Below, piece by piece: positions 45,265 through 58,400 of a stretch of 64,000 bases of DNA (positions are counted from its first letter, which is position 1; each line of letters starts with the position of its first letter). The notes under the pieces are model-generated. The model made no database searches. It was not told the DNA's origin and saw nothing but the letters and a program-made list of their open reading frames with translations. Position numbers and translations under genes: made by a program. This DNA is from Fulvia fulva (lineage: Eukaryota > Ascomycota > Dothideomycetes > Mycosphaerellales > Mycosphaerellaceae): positions 372,001 to 436,000 of the forward strand of contig NC_063013.1 in the NCBI RefSeq assembly GCF_020509005.1. The letters run 5' to 3'.

Positions 45265-46488
45265 GAATATATTAACGATACGCTTAGGGAGTATCTCGAT
45301 AACTTCTATATAGTATACCTAGATAATATACTGATTTTTAGCGACGTATTCGAGAAACATATATAATACGTACGTAAAGTACTATAACGTATACGTAAAG
45401 CCGGCCTATAATTAGATATCGATAAATACGAGTTCTACTAAATAGAGACGAAGTACCTTAGTGTTATTATAAGAGTCGACGGTATCCGTATAGATCTAGA
45501 AAAGGTCGACGTAGTCAAGAACTAGCTTACTCTAATATGCCTAAAGGATATATACGCATTCCTTAGGTTCGGAAACTTCTATCGAAGGTTTATATAGAAC
45601 TTCTTTAAAATCTATATACCCTTACGAATTTAATAAAGACTAGTAAGAATAGCAAACCGATACTATTCGTTTGGACAATAGAATGCGAAGTAGCCTTCTA
45701 AGGATTAAAAGATACATTCTTAACGGACACGGTACTCGTATACTTTGTACTAGGGTTAGAAACTATAGTCGAAATAGATGCCTTAGATTTCGTTCCTACG
45801 GTAGTAATTTTATAGAGATACGGACCCCTCTAGAGACCGGTAGTATATATGTCTAAGAAGATGTTACTATAGAAGTATAACTACGAGATCTACAATAAGG
45901 AACTATTAGCTATCGTCCTCGCCTTTGAAGAATATAGACCTAAGCTTACCGTTAACTTCGACGATAATATAGATACCGATTTCGAGAATACGAAGGATAT
46001 AGATAACAATCCCGTTATTATCTACTCTAATTATAAGAACCTAGAATACTTTATAAGTACGAAATAACTTAATAGACGGTAGGTACGCTAGGTATAGTTT
46101 CTAGTACAGTTCGTATTCAAAATTACCTATCGTCTAGGTATATAGGGTATAAAGTCTAATAGTCTTACTAGACGATCATAAGATCTACCGTCGGATCTAA
46201 GCGATCCACGTCTATAGTATTAGAGCTAGGTCATCCTACCGCCCGCTCGCCTCGATATTAAGCTCAATTGAAGCGAGCTACGGGAGGGGGAGGTAGCGTA
46301 GTAGGTAGTATAGTAGGATTTACTTATATAAGTCAAGGCTCTATATAACGAAGAGACCGTTTAGGCTACTATATAATAGCTATCCTAGAACTAGTAAGTA
46401 CCCCTATTACGTAAATATAAGATCGACGATCGTACGTCTAAAGTAGAAGATAGTATAATCTATATAAAGAACGCCTACGGAGGATATA

Positions 46489-47011
46489 ATGTGCTTTACT
46501 ACCGAGCGGGCTATACTACCGAGCGGGCCACTTTTACTAAGAACTATACTACTTCTACTTTAATTACGACGGTATCTTAATACGACGACATCCTATAGAA
46601 TCGTTACTAGGAGGACAATTCCTCTTTAGATTCTTCGCTATCTAGCGAGTCTACTTAATAGGTACGTACGTTATACCCCGACTCGCTATATCGCTTATAG
46701 CGTCATAGCCTTAGTACTAGCTAAACACTATCTAGCGACTGTCTACTCACTTCCTACCTCCTAGTATCCTCTAGAGGTATTAATTACGACGCCTTATCGA
46801 AGGTTAGAGACCCTCTAGACTAAATGTACTTGCGCTTTCGTACTTTCCGCTATATAAGGGCCTCGTTAGACTTAGGTAGCTTACTAATCTCGCTTTATAT
46901 AAGAGCTATCTAATATACTATCTCTCTACTCCCTCTCTATTACCCTATTAAACGACTTTCCTCTTTCTACTACACCTTTCTTAACCCGTAACGATGCTCT
47001 AAGACGTAATA
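46489..47011 (-). mobile_element. Fot1/Pot2-like DNA transposon F1, part 1 (transposase 3' end)
   Basis: Begins with the Fot1-like terminus (TA, then TGCTTTACTACCGAGCGGGC) inserted in gypsy A. 46560-47011 is the reverse complement of the C-terminal part of the transposase remnant in the element at 54296-55452. It is cut at 47011 by gypsy B; 74 bp more of it resume at 54222. Confidence 0.82.
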
Positions 47012-47195
47012 TATAAGGGCGCGCGTACTATAGGGTCCGAATAAGAGAGTTGTTGTTCTACGAAGCTACGAAAGAGGAGCGCGAGGCGCGGCGAAGTTAT
47101 AAAGTAAAGCTAAGCCGCGCTAACCCGATACGGAAGTTCCGCGGTTTAGCCGGGCCTACGTAGCTATAGTAAGGGGTCGCGGGCTACCCGTAATA
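47012..47195 (-). repeat. 3' LTR of gypsy B
   Basis: 184 bp, matching 54038-54221 and the two LTR copies in the palindrome (61269-61452 reversed; 62202-62385). Confidence 0.9.
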
Positions 47196-50100
47196 GTACT
47201 CCCCCTCTTAAAACACGCCTTAGTCTCCTAAGCGTTATCTACCTTATAAGGCTACTTACCTATTAAGCTCTATAATCGCGCAAACGCCTAATTATCCTCT
47301 AGTACTCTATCGTTATCCGATAATATCGTATTCGCTCTATTAAGACTATCCTCGACCGGCTTCCTTCGAGAAATATATTACCTAGTTAGCTAGCTTGCCC
47401 TAGACCTAAGTCTGTCTTCGGCTAGTACTCGCGTATAATCCTTATAACCGAAGTTAGGTATTATTATAGGCTCTATAGGCTCTACTCGAGTATCGGTATA
47501 ACTGCCGGTACTATCGTAGAGCTAAGGGCGGTAGTTAAGACCGGAGACCCTAGTTATAATAGTAGGCTTTCCCGTAACCTAGCTAATATAGCGGTACGTA
47601 GTAAATATATACGGAGTAGATTCTATTAGAGGTAAGGCTCGAGGCGACTTATTCGTAACGGTGTCTTTCGGAATAACCCTAATTATATTAAGCCCGAGCA
47701 CCTTAGTAGCTAGTAGGGACTAGTTAGATAGAGCTACAAAGCCTATAGGCGTAGACAACTCCGGCCGGTTATAGTAAAAGTCTATAATAGCGGCGGCTAC
47801 GTATTTAAGTATATCCTCTATAGGTTACTAGGTCTTACTATCCTCCTCGTTCTAATATCTAGCCTATTTCACCTTATACTATATATCTACCTTACGCTTA
47901 TGCCCCTTCTTTACCTTGCCTACCCGCTTACGGGTGTATATATTAAGGATCTTTTCTACCTCGTATATATACGTAGGTACTACTACTATATCGGCTACTA
48001 TATTAGCCTCGGTAGTATTAGGTTCGATAGTTATCGGTAGTAGCGGTGCTAGATACTACCCTTTAAGTAGTAGGAAATCGGGGTGGTCGGCTCGTTATAG
48101 TAGTAAGGTATAGAAGCAGTTATTAAGTCCTACTAGAGCGTCTAATAGTTTTAGTCGATAAGAGAGTCTAGCCGGCATAACTTCCGTGATCTAGTAAGGG
48201 CCGGCATATTTCCTATCTAGCTTCTTAGATAGTCGAGTCGTACGGATGTTCTTAGTACTAAGATATACCTAATTACCTACCTTATAGTCTAGAGGAATAC
48301 TTCGGTAGCGGTTTGCTACTTCTACTTAAAGAGCTTATAACATTCGTATATTCTCTTAAAGGTACTTATAAAGCTCGTAAATTCGACGTATAAAGGTTTC
48401 TACTAATCGCGTATCTAGTCGCTAGAGAGTAGTTAGTCCTCCCTCCTTTCTAGCGTTTAGGTCAACTCGCTCTATAAACTTAGGGTTATAGCCTAAGGTA
48501 GCGTAGAACGGCGATATACTAGTAGTCTTAGATAGGTAATTATTGATCGCGAACTAAGTAAGGCATAGCTATTCTACCTAGTTATCCTATACCTTATTAG
48601 TAAATATACGAAGATACTATTCTATCGCCTAGTTAGTATGTTCTAACTGTCTATTAGTTTCTAGGTAATACGAAGAACTTAGCTTACGATTTATACGGAG
48701 CATCTTATAGAGTTTCTTCTAGAAGATAGTAACCTACTACTTACTACGGTCTAATATAATAGTATTAGGAAACCCGCGCCGATAGAATATATGTTTAAGG
48801 AAAAGCCTTACCGTATTCTATACTATTATCGCGCTAATAGGGATTAGCTCGACTTCCTTAGTAAGCCTATCGGTAACGGCTATAATATTATTATAGACTA
48901 TACCGTTAAGAGTACTATCTAGGAGTCTAATAACGAAGTCGACTATAATATGTTTCTAAGGCTAATCTAGAATAGGAAGTGGCTATAATAATCCTAGTGG
49001 CTAGGAGTGTAGAGATTTTGTTATATAGTAGGTACGGTAATTCGCGGTATATCTATATACGGATCTCGCTAATCTAGGCTAGTAGAATTTACGTACTACG
49101 AGTTTATAAGTACGAGCTCGTCCTAGATGGCCTACTACTAGAGAGTTATAGTTTATCTTGATTATCCTAGTCTATAAGGCGTAGTCATTTAGTACCTATA
49201 AGCTCTAGCCGTCGTATTAACTTCGAATATATAGTAGGTCGCTATCTACTTTATAGTATACTAGGTGAATCTTCGCTCTCTATAGTAGTGTAGGAGTACG
49301 GTCTTTCTATAGGTCCTTAATCGCGGTCTTAAGCTCGTTATCGGTTACGTACGCCGTCGACATTTAATACTCGAGTTCGGCTTCCCGTTAACTTTTACGC
49401 GTCGCCGGTTGTTTAGAAGGCGCATCTCGTTCTATAGGTATAAACTCTTTAGCTTTAGGGTCTAGCTATACTAGTTCCTCTTCTTCCGGCGTATCTTCTA
49501 CTATTGCCTATAGTAAGGCGATCTTAAGGAATCGCTTAGGAGGTAGTAATGTCTAATACTAATGCTAGTTCCGAGGGTCGTTTACCCCCTACGGAAGGTC
49601 CTAGCTACGTCTCGTTAGGCTGTCTAGCTTTATACCTTAAAGTCCTAGACGGTATATTATCTTAAAGTTGAACTATAATAAGAACTTAGCCTAACGCGCT
49701 TGTCGCCGATTTAGCTACTTTGTCGTTATAAAGTATTCTAGGTTCTTATAGTCGGTATAAATCTTGACTAGCTTTAAGTCCTTATTATCTACCTCGTAGG
49801 CGAGCTCGGATCTCTATTCCTCAAAAGCCTTAATAATAGCTAACAGTTCCTTGTTATAGATTTTATAATTGTACTCCTATAGACTTAACTTCTTCGAGTA
49901 GAAGGCTATAGGATATAGTACACTATTCTCGTTATACTACGAAAGCACGCCGGCGTTTATAAAATCTAAAGAATCTGTCTCTACTACTATTTCCCTACCT
50001 AGTACGTAATGTACGAGCATGCCGGCTTTACTAAACGTAGCTTTTAAATTGTTAAAGGCTCGTTAGTAATCTAGTGACTATTGAATCCTTCTGTTCTTAT

Positions 50101-53100
50101 AATTACTTAGTCCGTCCGACTTGGTCAGGTTTATAAGAGGAGTAGCTATACGCGAAAATGCTTCGATAAACCGCCTATAGAAGTTAGCAAATCTAAGGAA
50201 GGCCTAGACATCCTTTAGGTTCTTAGGAGCTTCCTATGTCTAAATATATTCGAGTTTCTCGGGGTCTATCTCGATGCCGTTAGGGGTTATAATTAGCCTA
50301 AGATACCTTACCTTCTATTAGTAGAATTCGCTTTTGTCGATATCTACTATAAGTCCTATATCGCGTAGCTTAGTAAGAACCTTCCGCACGTGTTCAATAT
50401 ACTCCTCTAAGGTGTCACTAAAGATAAGTACGTTATCTAGATAGGCCAATATAAAGTCGTCTAGGTGTTCTTATAAGACCTTGTTAGAATATAATTAGAA
50501 CGATACTAGTCCGTTATATAAGCCGAATAGTAGCACTAGACACTCGTAGATGCCGTATCGTGTCGCAAATGCCGTTAACTACTCGTGCCCTTTAGCTATC
50601 CGTAACTTGTTAAAGGCTACTATAATGTCTAGCTTCGTAAAGTACTTCTTGCCGTATATACGGTTAAGCGTCTCTTATATCAAGGGAATCGGATACCGGT
50701 TCTTGATAGTGATCGCATTTAATCCTCTGTAGTCGATATAAACACGCAGCCTACCTCTAGGCTTACGTACTACTAGTACTAGTATAGGAGACTAGCTCGT
50801 CTTTTGCCCTACTTTCCGTACCTTCCCTTTAGATATTTACTCGTCTAGCTATTTCTTAACTACCTCGTTCTCCTTCTTAGCTAGGCCGTAGGGCTTACGG
50901 TATAGTGGCTCTTATAGACTATTAGGCTTAATATAAATCTTATAATCTACGCCTAGTCGGTAAGGTAGGAGTCCTTTATAATCCTTAGCTAAGAAAGCCT
51001 CCGTAATATTGTAGTATATCGGCGGTAACTTCTCCTTCGGGTTGTGATTGAACTACTTGTTCAAGAATTAGTCTAGATTATTAGTAGCTATTATACTTAG
51101 CTTTAGCTCTCCGCCGTCGCTCTTACGCCTAGTAGGTATAATATAGAAGTACTTAGCCCTAGGCCGGTACGCGTATATTCCCTACGCGCGTTAAGAAACG
51201 CCCTAGTAGTCCACTTCTTTATCGTCTATGTCTTCTAGGTCATATAATAAGACGTTTAGCTCCGCCCCTCCTACTATAAAGCTCGCTACTTCTCTAGTAA
51301 AGGGCTCTAGTCCGTACCGTACTAGTACCTACTTCTTCTTCTCGCGATAGTTAAGGGATTATACTATTATCGATGTCTTATTCTATAGATAGTAACCAAA
51401 GCAGTAATCCGATCTAAATACCACCTCGCCTATCTCCTAGAAGATGTTTAGGTTATACGCTATAAGCTACGGTAGGCTAAAGACGATGTCGTATTCGAGG
51501 TCGGTAACGTAGTATAATATTTACTCGTAATGACCGCCGATAACTACGTCTATAAGGGCCCCGTATATAATCTGCCGCGTAGTAGCCGTTCTATCTCCTA
51601 GTGTTAGTCGTCGGCTCTACTTCAAAGGGATTAGGGGTATTATATATTTACGTATAAATTTCTAGTTAAGAAAGAGAGAGGTAGAAGTAGAATCTATAAG
51701 GCCTCGAGCCTTTCTATATTATATTATTACGGGCAACACTATATAAGGGTGTATAGCTAGCTATTACTTATCTAGTACGTATACCGATATCTTAAGCTCC
51801 TTACTATAGTCCGTCTCTTATATTCTATATCTCTTAATCTTATACTCTTTCTATCTTAGAAAGTTCGGTTACTAACCGCTATCTACTACGCTTAGGTAGC
51901 GGTCGTACTATTTCCCTATTGCTATAGGTCGGTAGTAAGGGAGCTAAGGTTCGGGTTGTTTCGTAGGCGTAGAGGGCGGTAGTCGCCGTCGTAACTATAT
52001 ATCGGGCATTCGGGGTTCGTTAATACGTACGAGTCTATACGGTAGCGGTAGTACTTACCCTACTTCTTAAGGTCCTCCCGCTACTTACGGTTTAATAAAG
52101 GTAGGTTCTATAAGTAAACCGGTAGGTCCTCCTTCTTCTTCGTACCTACGTATTATAGTAGTCGCTAGACGATTATAGCGGTCGTACTAGTAGCTACGGC
52201 GCCTACGGTATTACTACCGCCCTATATACCGTTATTGTTCGAATTAGGGTTACTACGTAGGCGCTCCTTCTATAGATATAGTCGGTCGGTCTTATAGAAG
52301 CTCTTATCTAGTACCGTATATTTCTTAATAATATCCTATATATCGTATAAGCGTCTATCTACTTCTCTATCGCCGAAAGTCTTAATAAAGTACTTACGGT
52401 TTAGGCGGTTACGAAATAGCATTAGCTTAGTCTCGTCGGTCTACTCTATCTAAGTACGTAGCTTCGAGTAGCGAGCGTAGAAGGTAATAAAGGTCTCGCC
52501 CTACTCCTACTTATAGGTAGCGATATTAACTATAGCCTTAGTTCCTTCGTTACGGGTGCCGTACTAGCGCGTTATCTAATCTAGTAGTTCTTTACTAGTC
52601 TTAAACTCGTTAAGTAATTGTTATCTAGGCACGGGGATCCTCGGCTTAATACTTCTCTAAGGGTCACCCTATGTCTATCTATATATAAAACGTAGGCCGT
52701 CTAACTCGGAGCGGAAAGTAGTTATAGTTAGCTTAAGAAGTACGCTACTATACTAACTATCGAAATTAGGGTCGTTATCGTTCTTAAAGTACTTCGGGTT
52801 AGGTACGCCCTTACTAACCTCGATACCGCGTATTAGAGTACGGTTAATAGTAAATAGGCGTTCTAAAAGTTCGGTAAGGGGAGTCTATATACGGGTATTA
52901 CGCGCTCGAGAGTCGCGACCGTTGTTATTATTAGGTCGTAGACGGTTTCTATTACGTCCTCGGTCGTTATTACTATTACCGTCATTATCGTTACTACCGC
53001 CTCTACTAGTAGCTTTACGATACTTACGTATTAGCTACTCGAGTAAAGTCTCGCGCGGAGGTGAATAGGAGGGTCGGTAACTAGAGCGGCCTCTATTCTA

Positions 53101-53998
53101 TATAGTGTCTTTAGTAGCGTAGAGTCGAGTCTTTAGATCGTTAACCTCCTTCTATAGAGCCTAGTTCTTAGCTTCGGCATCCTATACCTTCTTATTCTCC
53201 TCTTATAACTTTACTAGGTCATAATCCTTCTTACTCTTTAGGTCTACGGCTATCTTCTATATTATAGCCTCCTCGCTTTATAGTATCTTATAGATACGGT
53301 TATACTCGGTATATAGCGTAGTATACTAGGTGTTCTAGAGGTTGTTAGCTCGCTCTATTATATCGAGTTGTCTACCTTTAGTAATCACTATATTCACTAC
53401 CTATAGTACGAAGTCGTAGGTAGTCTTCGGGTACTAGGATACGAGGGTCGTAAGTTTGTCTAGTATAATATTCTAGTATTCGGATACGAGAATATACTCT
53501 ACCTCGTCGAGTAATAGGTATACCTCGTCTAGGTCGCCGCCTAGGTTCTCTTCGAGCTTAAACTCGAACAGTTCTATAAAGTCAATCTTACTACCTTCTT
53601 CTCGCTCGAAGGCTTTCTAGTAAGCTTCGTTAATTTCCTATTATAGCGCGATACCGGTATCTACTATAGCCCGCCGGTTATCGTCCTATATCTAACTCCG
53701 AGGGAAAGAGGAGAGGTCGGGGAAAAGAGATATACGCTACTTACCTTTACCCTTAGGCTTTAGTAGCGGTAGTATACCGCCGTTTATCTATAAAGTCATA
53801 TTGTCTAGGTTCGGGGGAGGCGTAACGAGGTCTATTTCCTAACTGTCTACGAGCGCGCGACTACCTACTAATAATGTCGCCGCGTTACGTTCTCTAGGTA
53901 TTTACGCGCTATACGCCTTACCGTATTCTATATTCTAATACGACTCTACGCGTTCTCGAGTTCTACGGTTCTGTCTATTCCTATTATTACGCGTCCCT

Positions 53999-54021
53999 TA
54001 CCTAGATCCGCGATCTAGGTA
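53999..54021. repeat. Leader palindrome of gypsy B
   Basis: TACCTAGATC-CGC-GATCTAGGTA: a perfect 10-bp inverted repeat with a 3-base loop, between the 5' LTR and gag. It is also intact at 61469-61491 and 62163-62185. Confidence 0.85.
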
Positions 54022-54037
54022 GGGTAGTAGAACAAAC

Positions 54038-54221
54038 TATAAGGGCGCGCGTATTATAGGGTCCGAACGAGATAGTTGTTGTTCTACGAAGCTACGAAAG
54101 AGGAGCGCGAGGCGCGGCGAAGTTATAAAGTAAAGCTAAGCCGCGCTAACCCGATACGGAAGGTCCGCGGTTCAGCCGGGCCGACGTAGCTATAGTACGG
54201 GGTCGCGGGCTACCCGTAATA
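54038..54221 (-). repeat. 5' LTR of gypsy B
   Basis: 184 bp; nearly identical to the LTR at 62202-62385. Confidence 0.9.
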
Positions 54222-54295
54222 TAATAATACCTATTATAAACCCTATCTCGTCGAAGTTATAGGTGTCCTAGTTAAGGATACTATAACGTACTTTA
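54222..54295 (-). mobile_element. Fot1-like transposon F1, part 2
   Basis: The reverse complement of 54827-54902 in the neighbouring element (the segment encoding YNFDETGF), in the order expected after removing gypsy B. It ends at a TA where the next Fot1-like element starts. Confidence 0.8.
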
Positions 54296-55452
54296 CTACC
54301 GAGCGGGCTATACTACCGAGCGGGCCACTTTTACTAAGAACTATACTACTTCTATAGATATAGCTATATAACTACTATTATAGCGTATATTGTCTTCAAA
54401 CGAGGCCAAACTGACCTTAGCTGTCTAGGCTACAAAACGCGACGCGATAATTACGAATCGACTTACTATAAAGGTATACGACGCGTCTCGAACTATACTA
54501 GGGTATTAATTGAATAGACGACCTCCTCGGGGTAACTACGAGCCTAATTCGAAGAAGCTTATAGAGCTAGAAGAGAGGGTAATACTTGAGTATATACTCG
54601 AGCTAGATCTTAGAGGTTTCCCGCTATTAAAGGCTAGTATATAAGTAATAGCCGATTTATTACTATAAGAGAAGGGTCTTAAGCCCGCTAGTCTCAATTA
54701 GATAGATAGGTTTATTAGGTAGTATCGTAAGCTAAAGGTTCGTATAATACGTAGATACGATCGTTAGCGAGCCCTAATAGAAGATCTAGACGTTATCGAG
54801 AAGTAGTTCTTACTTATACGTAATATAAAGGAGAAGTATAGTATCCTTAACTAGGACACCTATAACTTCGACGAGACAGGGTTTATAATAGGTATTATTA
54901 CGTCTTAGAGCGTCGTTACGGGTTTAGAAAGGCGTAGTAGAAAGAGGAAGGTCGATTAATAGGGTAATAGAGAGGGAGTAGAGAGATAGCGTATTAGATA
55001 GCTCTTATACGAAGCGAGATTAGTAAGCTACGTAAGTCTAACGAGGCCCTTATATAGCGGAAAGTACGAAAGCGCAAGTATATTTAGTCTAGAGGGTCTC
55101 TAACCTTCGATAAGGCGTCGTAATTAATACCTCTAGAGGATACTAGGAGGTAGGAAGTGAGTAGAGAGTCGCTAGATAGTATTCGGCTAGTACTAAGGCT
55201 ACGACGCTCTAAGCGATATAGTAAGTCGGGGTATAACGTACGTACCTATTACGTAGACTCGCTAGATAGCGAAGAATCTAAAGAGGAATTGTCCTCCTAG
55301 TAACGATTCTATAGGATGTCGTCGTGTTAAGATACCGTCGTAATTAAAGTAGAAGTAGTAAAGTTCTTAGTAAAAGTAGCCCGCTCGGTAGTATAGCCCG
55401 CTCGGTAGTATAGCCCGCTCGGTAGTATAGCCCGCTCGGTAGTAAAGTACGT
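54296..55452 (+). mobile_element. Fot1/Pot2-like DNA transposon F2, internally deleted (1157 bp)
   Basis: Flanked by TA dinucleotides, with inverted termini ACGTACTTTACTACC and GGTAGTAAAGTACGT. The transposase remnant reads forward: an N-terminal DNA-binding region (NSKKLIELEERVILEYILEL, LRGFPLLKA) and then YNFDETGFIIGI, the first catalytic Asp block of the DDE_1 (pogo/Fot1) superfamily. After GLERR it jumps directly to a basic RKRK segment and the C-terminal tail, so the remainder of the catalytic core is missing. The right terminus has four 17-bp GCCCGCTCGG-type units against two on the left. Element F1 has the same internal joint, so this is a non-autonomous family. Confidence 0.85.
55377..55446. 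repeat. Four tandem 17-bp units in the right terminus of F2
   Basis: The unit GCCCGCTCGGTAGTATA is repeated head to tail four times; the left end of the same element (and of the other two termini) has only two. Confidence 0.85.
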
Positions 55453-55454
55453 TA

Positions 55455-58400
55455 TATCTATTGTTATATATAAAGGGAAACCCGAATAGATAAAACCCCT
55501 TCCCGCCCCCGACTCCTCCTTATCTAGATTAGCTTTCCCTCTAAACGTACGTAGTCTATATTACTATCCCGTTAGCCCCCGCTCCCGGCCGGTCTCGTCG
55601 CGCTACGCCGTATCCTCTCTTCCTATACTACTCTTACTAGGCGATACTGTTCTAGCTAGCCCTTCTCTAGTATCTAGTTTGTAATACGCCGTAGGTCCTT
55701 AGCGTTATTAAGAAGTGCCCTAATCGTCCGGTTCCTCGCCTTTACTATCTACTCCCCCCTTCCTAGCGACCACCTCGGATAGACGAGGAGTACGTACCGT
55801 ACGTTCTAGGAGCGATAGCCGTAGGGGTAGCTAGTATTCGTATATCCTAGAAACTTCCTCTATAATAGGTACCCCTAGAGGCCGATATGTTCGCTTCGTA
55901 GTTAGGTTACTATACTACTCTATACCCTCGTAAGGCGGTAGTAGATAAGCTTCGGTAGGTACTTAACCGCGGATTTTATAGCTAACTATTCCTTAGGTTA
56001 TCCCGCTAGCTAAGGACGTCTACTATACCCTATAACCTAGTTGTCCTACTTCTCTTTCTATAGTTACTCTATAAATGTTTTGTTACCCTCCTATTATATT
56101 ACTAGCTATTCGTCTCTTACCCGGTAGTTCGGCTCGTTTCTAGGTCGAATACCCTTATACGCTAGTACTAATTTACGGGCCCTTACGACTATACTAGCGA
56201 TAACCTTCTATACTAGGTACTTTACCGACTTACCTAAGTAGGAGGTCCGTAGTCCCTAGATATATAGCTCGATCGGCGGTATAGCGGTCTTATACTTAAG
56301 TATCCTTATTAGTATCGACTTATATACTCCGGTAACCTTCCTAAGGCATTAGTTTTAGGTCTTTACTAACGGCGCGACGAGTCCTTTTAATAGGTAGGCC
56401 CTTTCGCCTAAGGACTATACTTAGCTACTATAGGTAAGGACTAGCCGTATAATAGCCGTATATAGAAGTCGTAACTACCGAAAGTCCGCCCCCTATATAG
56501 ACGTAGTAAGCCTCTAGTATAATACTATATTCTGTTTAGCTTTCCGTAATATTACCTTTACGTACTTCCTCTACCGTAGCGCCGGGTCTACCTATAGTCC
56601 GAGGATCCTAAGCTAATTTACCGGATTAGTCGTATACCCCTATATCTAGATAGAAGCTTATATATTATATATCCGTAGCCGGCGCGTAAAGTGTATTAGA
56701 TTGTACTTTTCTAGGGCAAACCGAGCCCTATACCTCCTAGCCTAGTCCTCGTAGATCTTATACTTCTCTTCTAGTAGCCTATCGTTCTCCTTAGTCGAGG
56801 ACGACTACGCTAGGATATTCGTATCGTCTATAAAGCTACTCGTAGCGGTACTCTAGGATTCTAGGGCTAGGAGTAGCGTCGCTATAAAGAAGAGGAATAG
56901 GATAGGTACTAGCGTTAAGCCTTACGGAATTCTAGTATAGACTACTTAAAATAGGCTTTAGTACTAACCGGCTAGAATCGACGTACTACGGGTCTAGAGG
57001 TAGGACCGTACGAAGTTAATAAGCTATTTAGGGATTCCTTTCTACCTTAAGTCATAGAGTAGCCGCGAGTATAATATATAGTCGAAGGCCCCTAATATGT
57101 CTAGACTAAGTAGAGATACTACCTTGTCCCTATTCCTATACTAGATAGCCTTTACCTAAGAGGTAATAAGTTCTATCGCGGATAGCGTCGATCGCTATAG
57201 GCGCGTACCTATCTAGGTATCCGGGAGTAGGAAGTACTCCTCTACCGCCTAGGAGAGTCTCGTTATAACTAGCTTCTTAAGCGCCTTCCTAAGAGTATTA
57301 AGGAGCGTAATTAGGCGGTACGACTTTACCTACGTATAGTCTTCCTTTTACGGCTTACGTAGGACTACTATCGTCGATTGTTTAAATACTATTAGGTAGT
57401 AGCCGGTCTATAGGTAGGCGTTAAAGATCGCTACGACTACTAGGACTAGTTAATCTCTATTCTTCTTTAGTAGTTCGTTTAGGATCCTATCCGGCCCCGG
57501 GGCTTTCTTTGCCGGTAACTTCCTAAGTATAGCGGTAACTTCTCCCCCGGATATATTTTATTAGACCGCTATACTAGGGGCTAGGGGAGTAGAGCTATTT
57601 ATATCGCTTAGATTAGCCTCGACTAGGGGTAGGAAGAACTTACTAGCTAGTAGACGTACCTTAGCCTTAGAGTCGCTAACCGGGCTACTAGACGATTATA
57701 GCGCTAGGATAGAGAAGGAGGGGCCCTATATAGGGTCCTATCGGGCCTATTTTGCCAGCTTCTATATCCTCGCTAGCTTATCGGCAATTTCTTCTACTAT
57801 AGCTGTTTAGCCGACTACTTTCTCCCTCCGTATCGTAGCTTTCTTCTATTAGTATGCCTCCCTATATACGTTCTAGGCCTCCTCGCTATAGCTACTCGTC
57901 TATACCCGGCGGGCTCTCCTTACTTCTCTTACTATCGTAGTATACTTTAGCGTCTAGTATAGTTTAGACTATATCGTTAGTTAGGTAAGCGGAATGTAAA
58001 GTAAGGTCGCTTTTCTTATTACGTCTATTAACCCTTAGACTGCCTCGTCTATCTCGTCTTTACTATTATATTACTACTACGCGATCTAGACTAGCCTTTC
58101 GGAGTCGTTAAGGTATACCTAGATATTAGCCTAGTAGGCCTTTCCCTAGTTTAGCTTAGGGATTCCCGCTAGTATATATTATATCTATATCGTAATAGAG
58201 GTCCTGACTAGTATATAGTCTAACGACGCCTCGAGTTTATATTTGATCCTATAGTAGGTTATCTTATAGTAGTAGCTATCTAAGATCTAGGAGAGGTCGA
58301 TCGTACCTTAGAGTCCCCCTCTCTTCTAGGTACCTAGGTCCTTCGGGGTATTAAGGGTAATTACGTTACTCGCTATTAAGTCGATTACTTCGTCGGCTAT

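Larger units (their letters stand above)
23966..46488 (+). mobile_element. Gypsy A: old Ty3/gypsy element, split by three later insertions
   Basis: Segments at 23966-25595, 31886-34443 and 45265-46488 form one element. It starts TGTTACGG, like the related gypsy B LTR (approximate LTR 23966-~24410). Gag spans about 24500-25595 and resumes at 31891 after the first insertion; a CCHC-like remnant is near 32640-32700. The reverse transcriptase starts near 34040 ([17 protein letters not shown], later VMPFGLYNTLGTF), is cut at 34443 by the copia element and resumes in phase at 45265 (YINDTLREYLDNFYIVYLDN, the YxDD box as Y-L-D-N). RNase H remains follow to ~46200. No 3' LTR is seen; a Fot1-like element cuts it at 46489. 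Nearly all CpA is lost, so this is among the oldest layers. Confidence 0.75.
47012..54221 (-). mobile_element. Gypsy B: complete but mutated Ty3/gypsy element (7210 bp)
   Basis: Two 184-bp LTRs (47012-47195 and 54038-54221), each starting TATAAGGGCGCGCG and ending CCCGTAATA, flanked by a TAATA duplication (47007-47011 and 54222-54226). The coding strand is reverse. Gag remains lie at ~52000-53850, a reverse transcriptase at ~50300-50850 (reverse-strand [14 protein letters not shown] and an RYPIPL motif), RNase H at ~49600-49950 and integrase at ~48150-49200. The leader holds a perfect 10-bp-stem palindrome (53999-54021). No chromodomain was recognised. It inserted in the Fot1-like element F1, whose sequence resumes exactly after the duplication. 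Confidence 0.9.

Noticed and set aside
55377..55446. Short regularly repeated units resembling a CRISPR array
   Set aside because: The units are contiguous, with no spacers, and lie in a transposon inverted terminus of a eukaryote.
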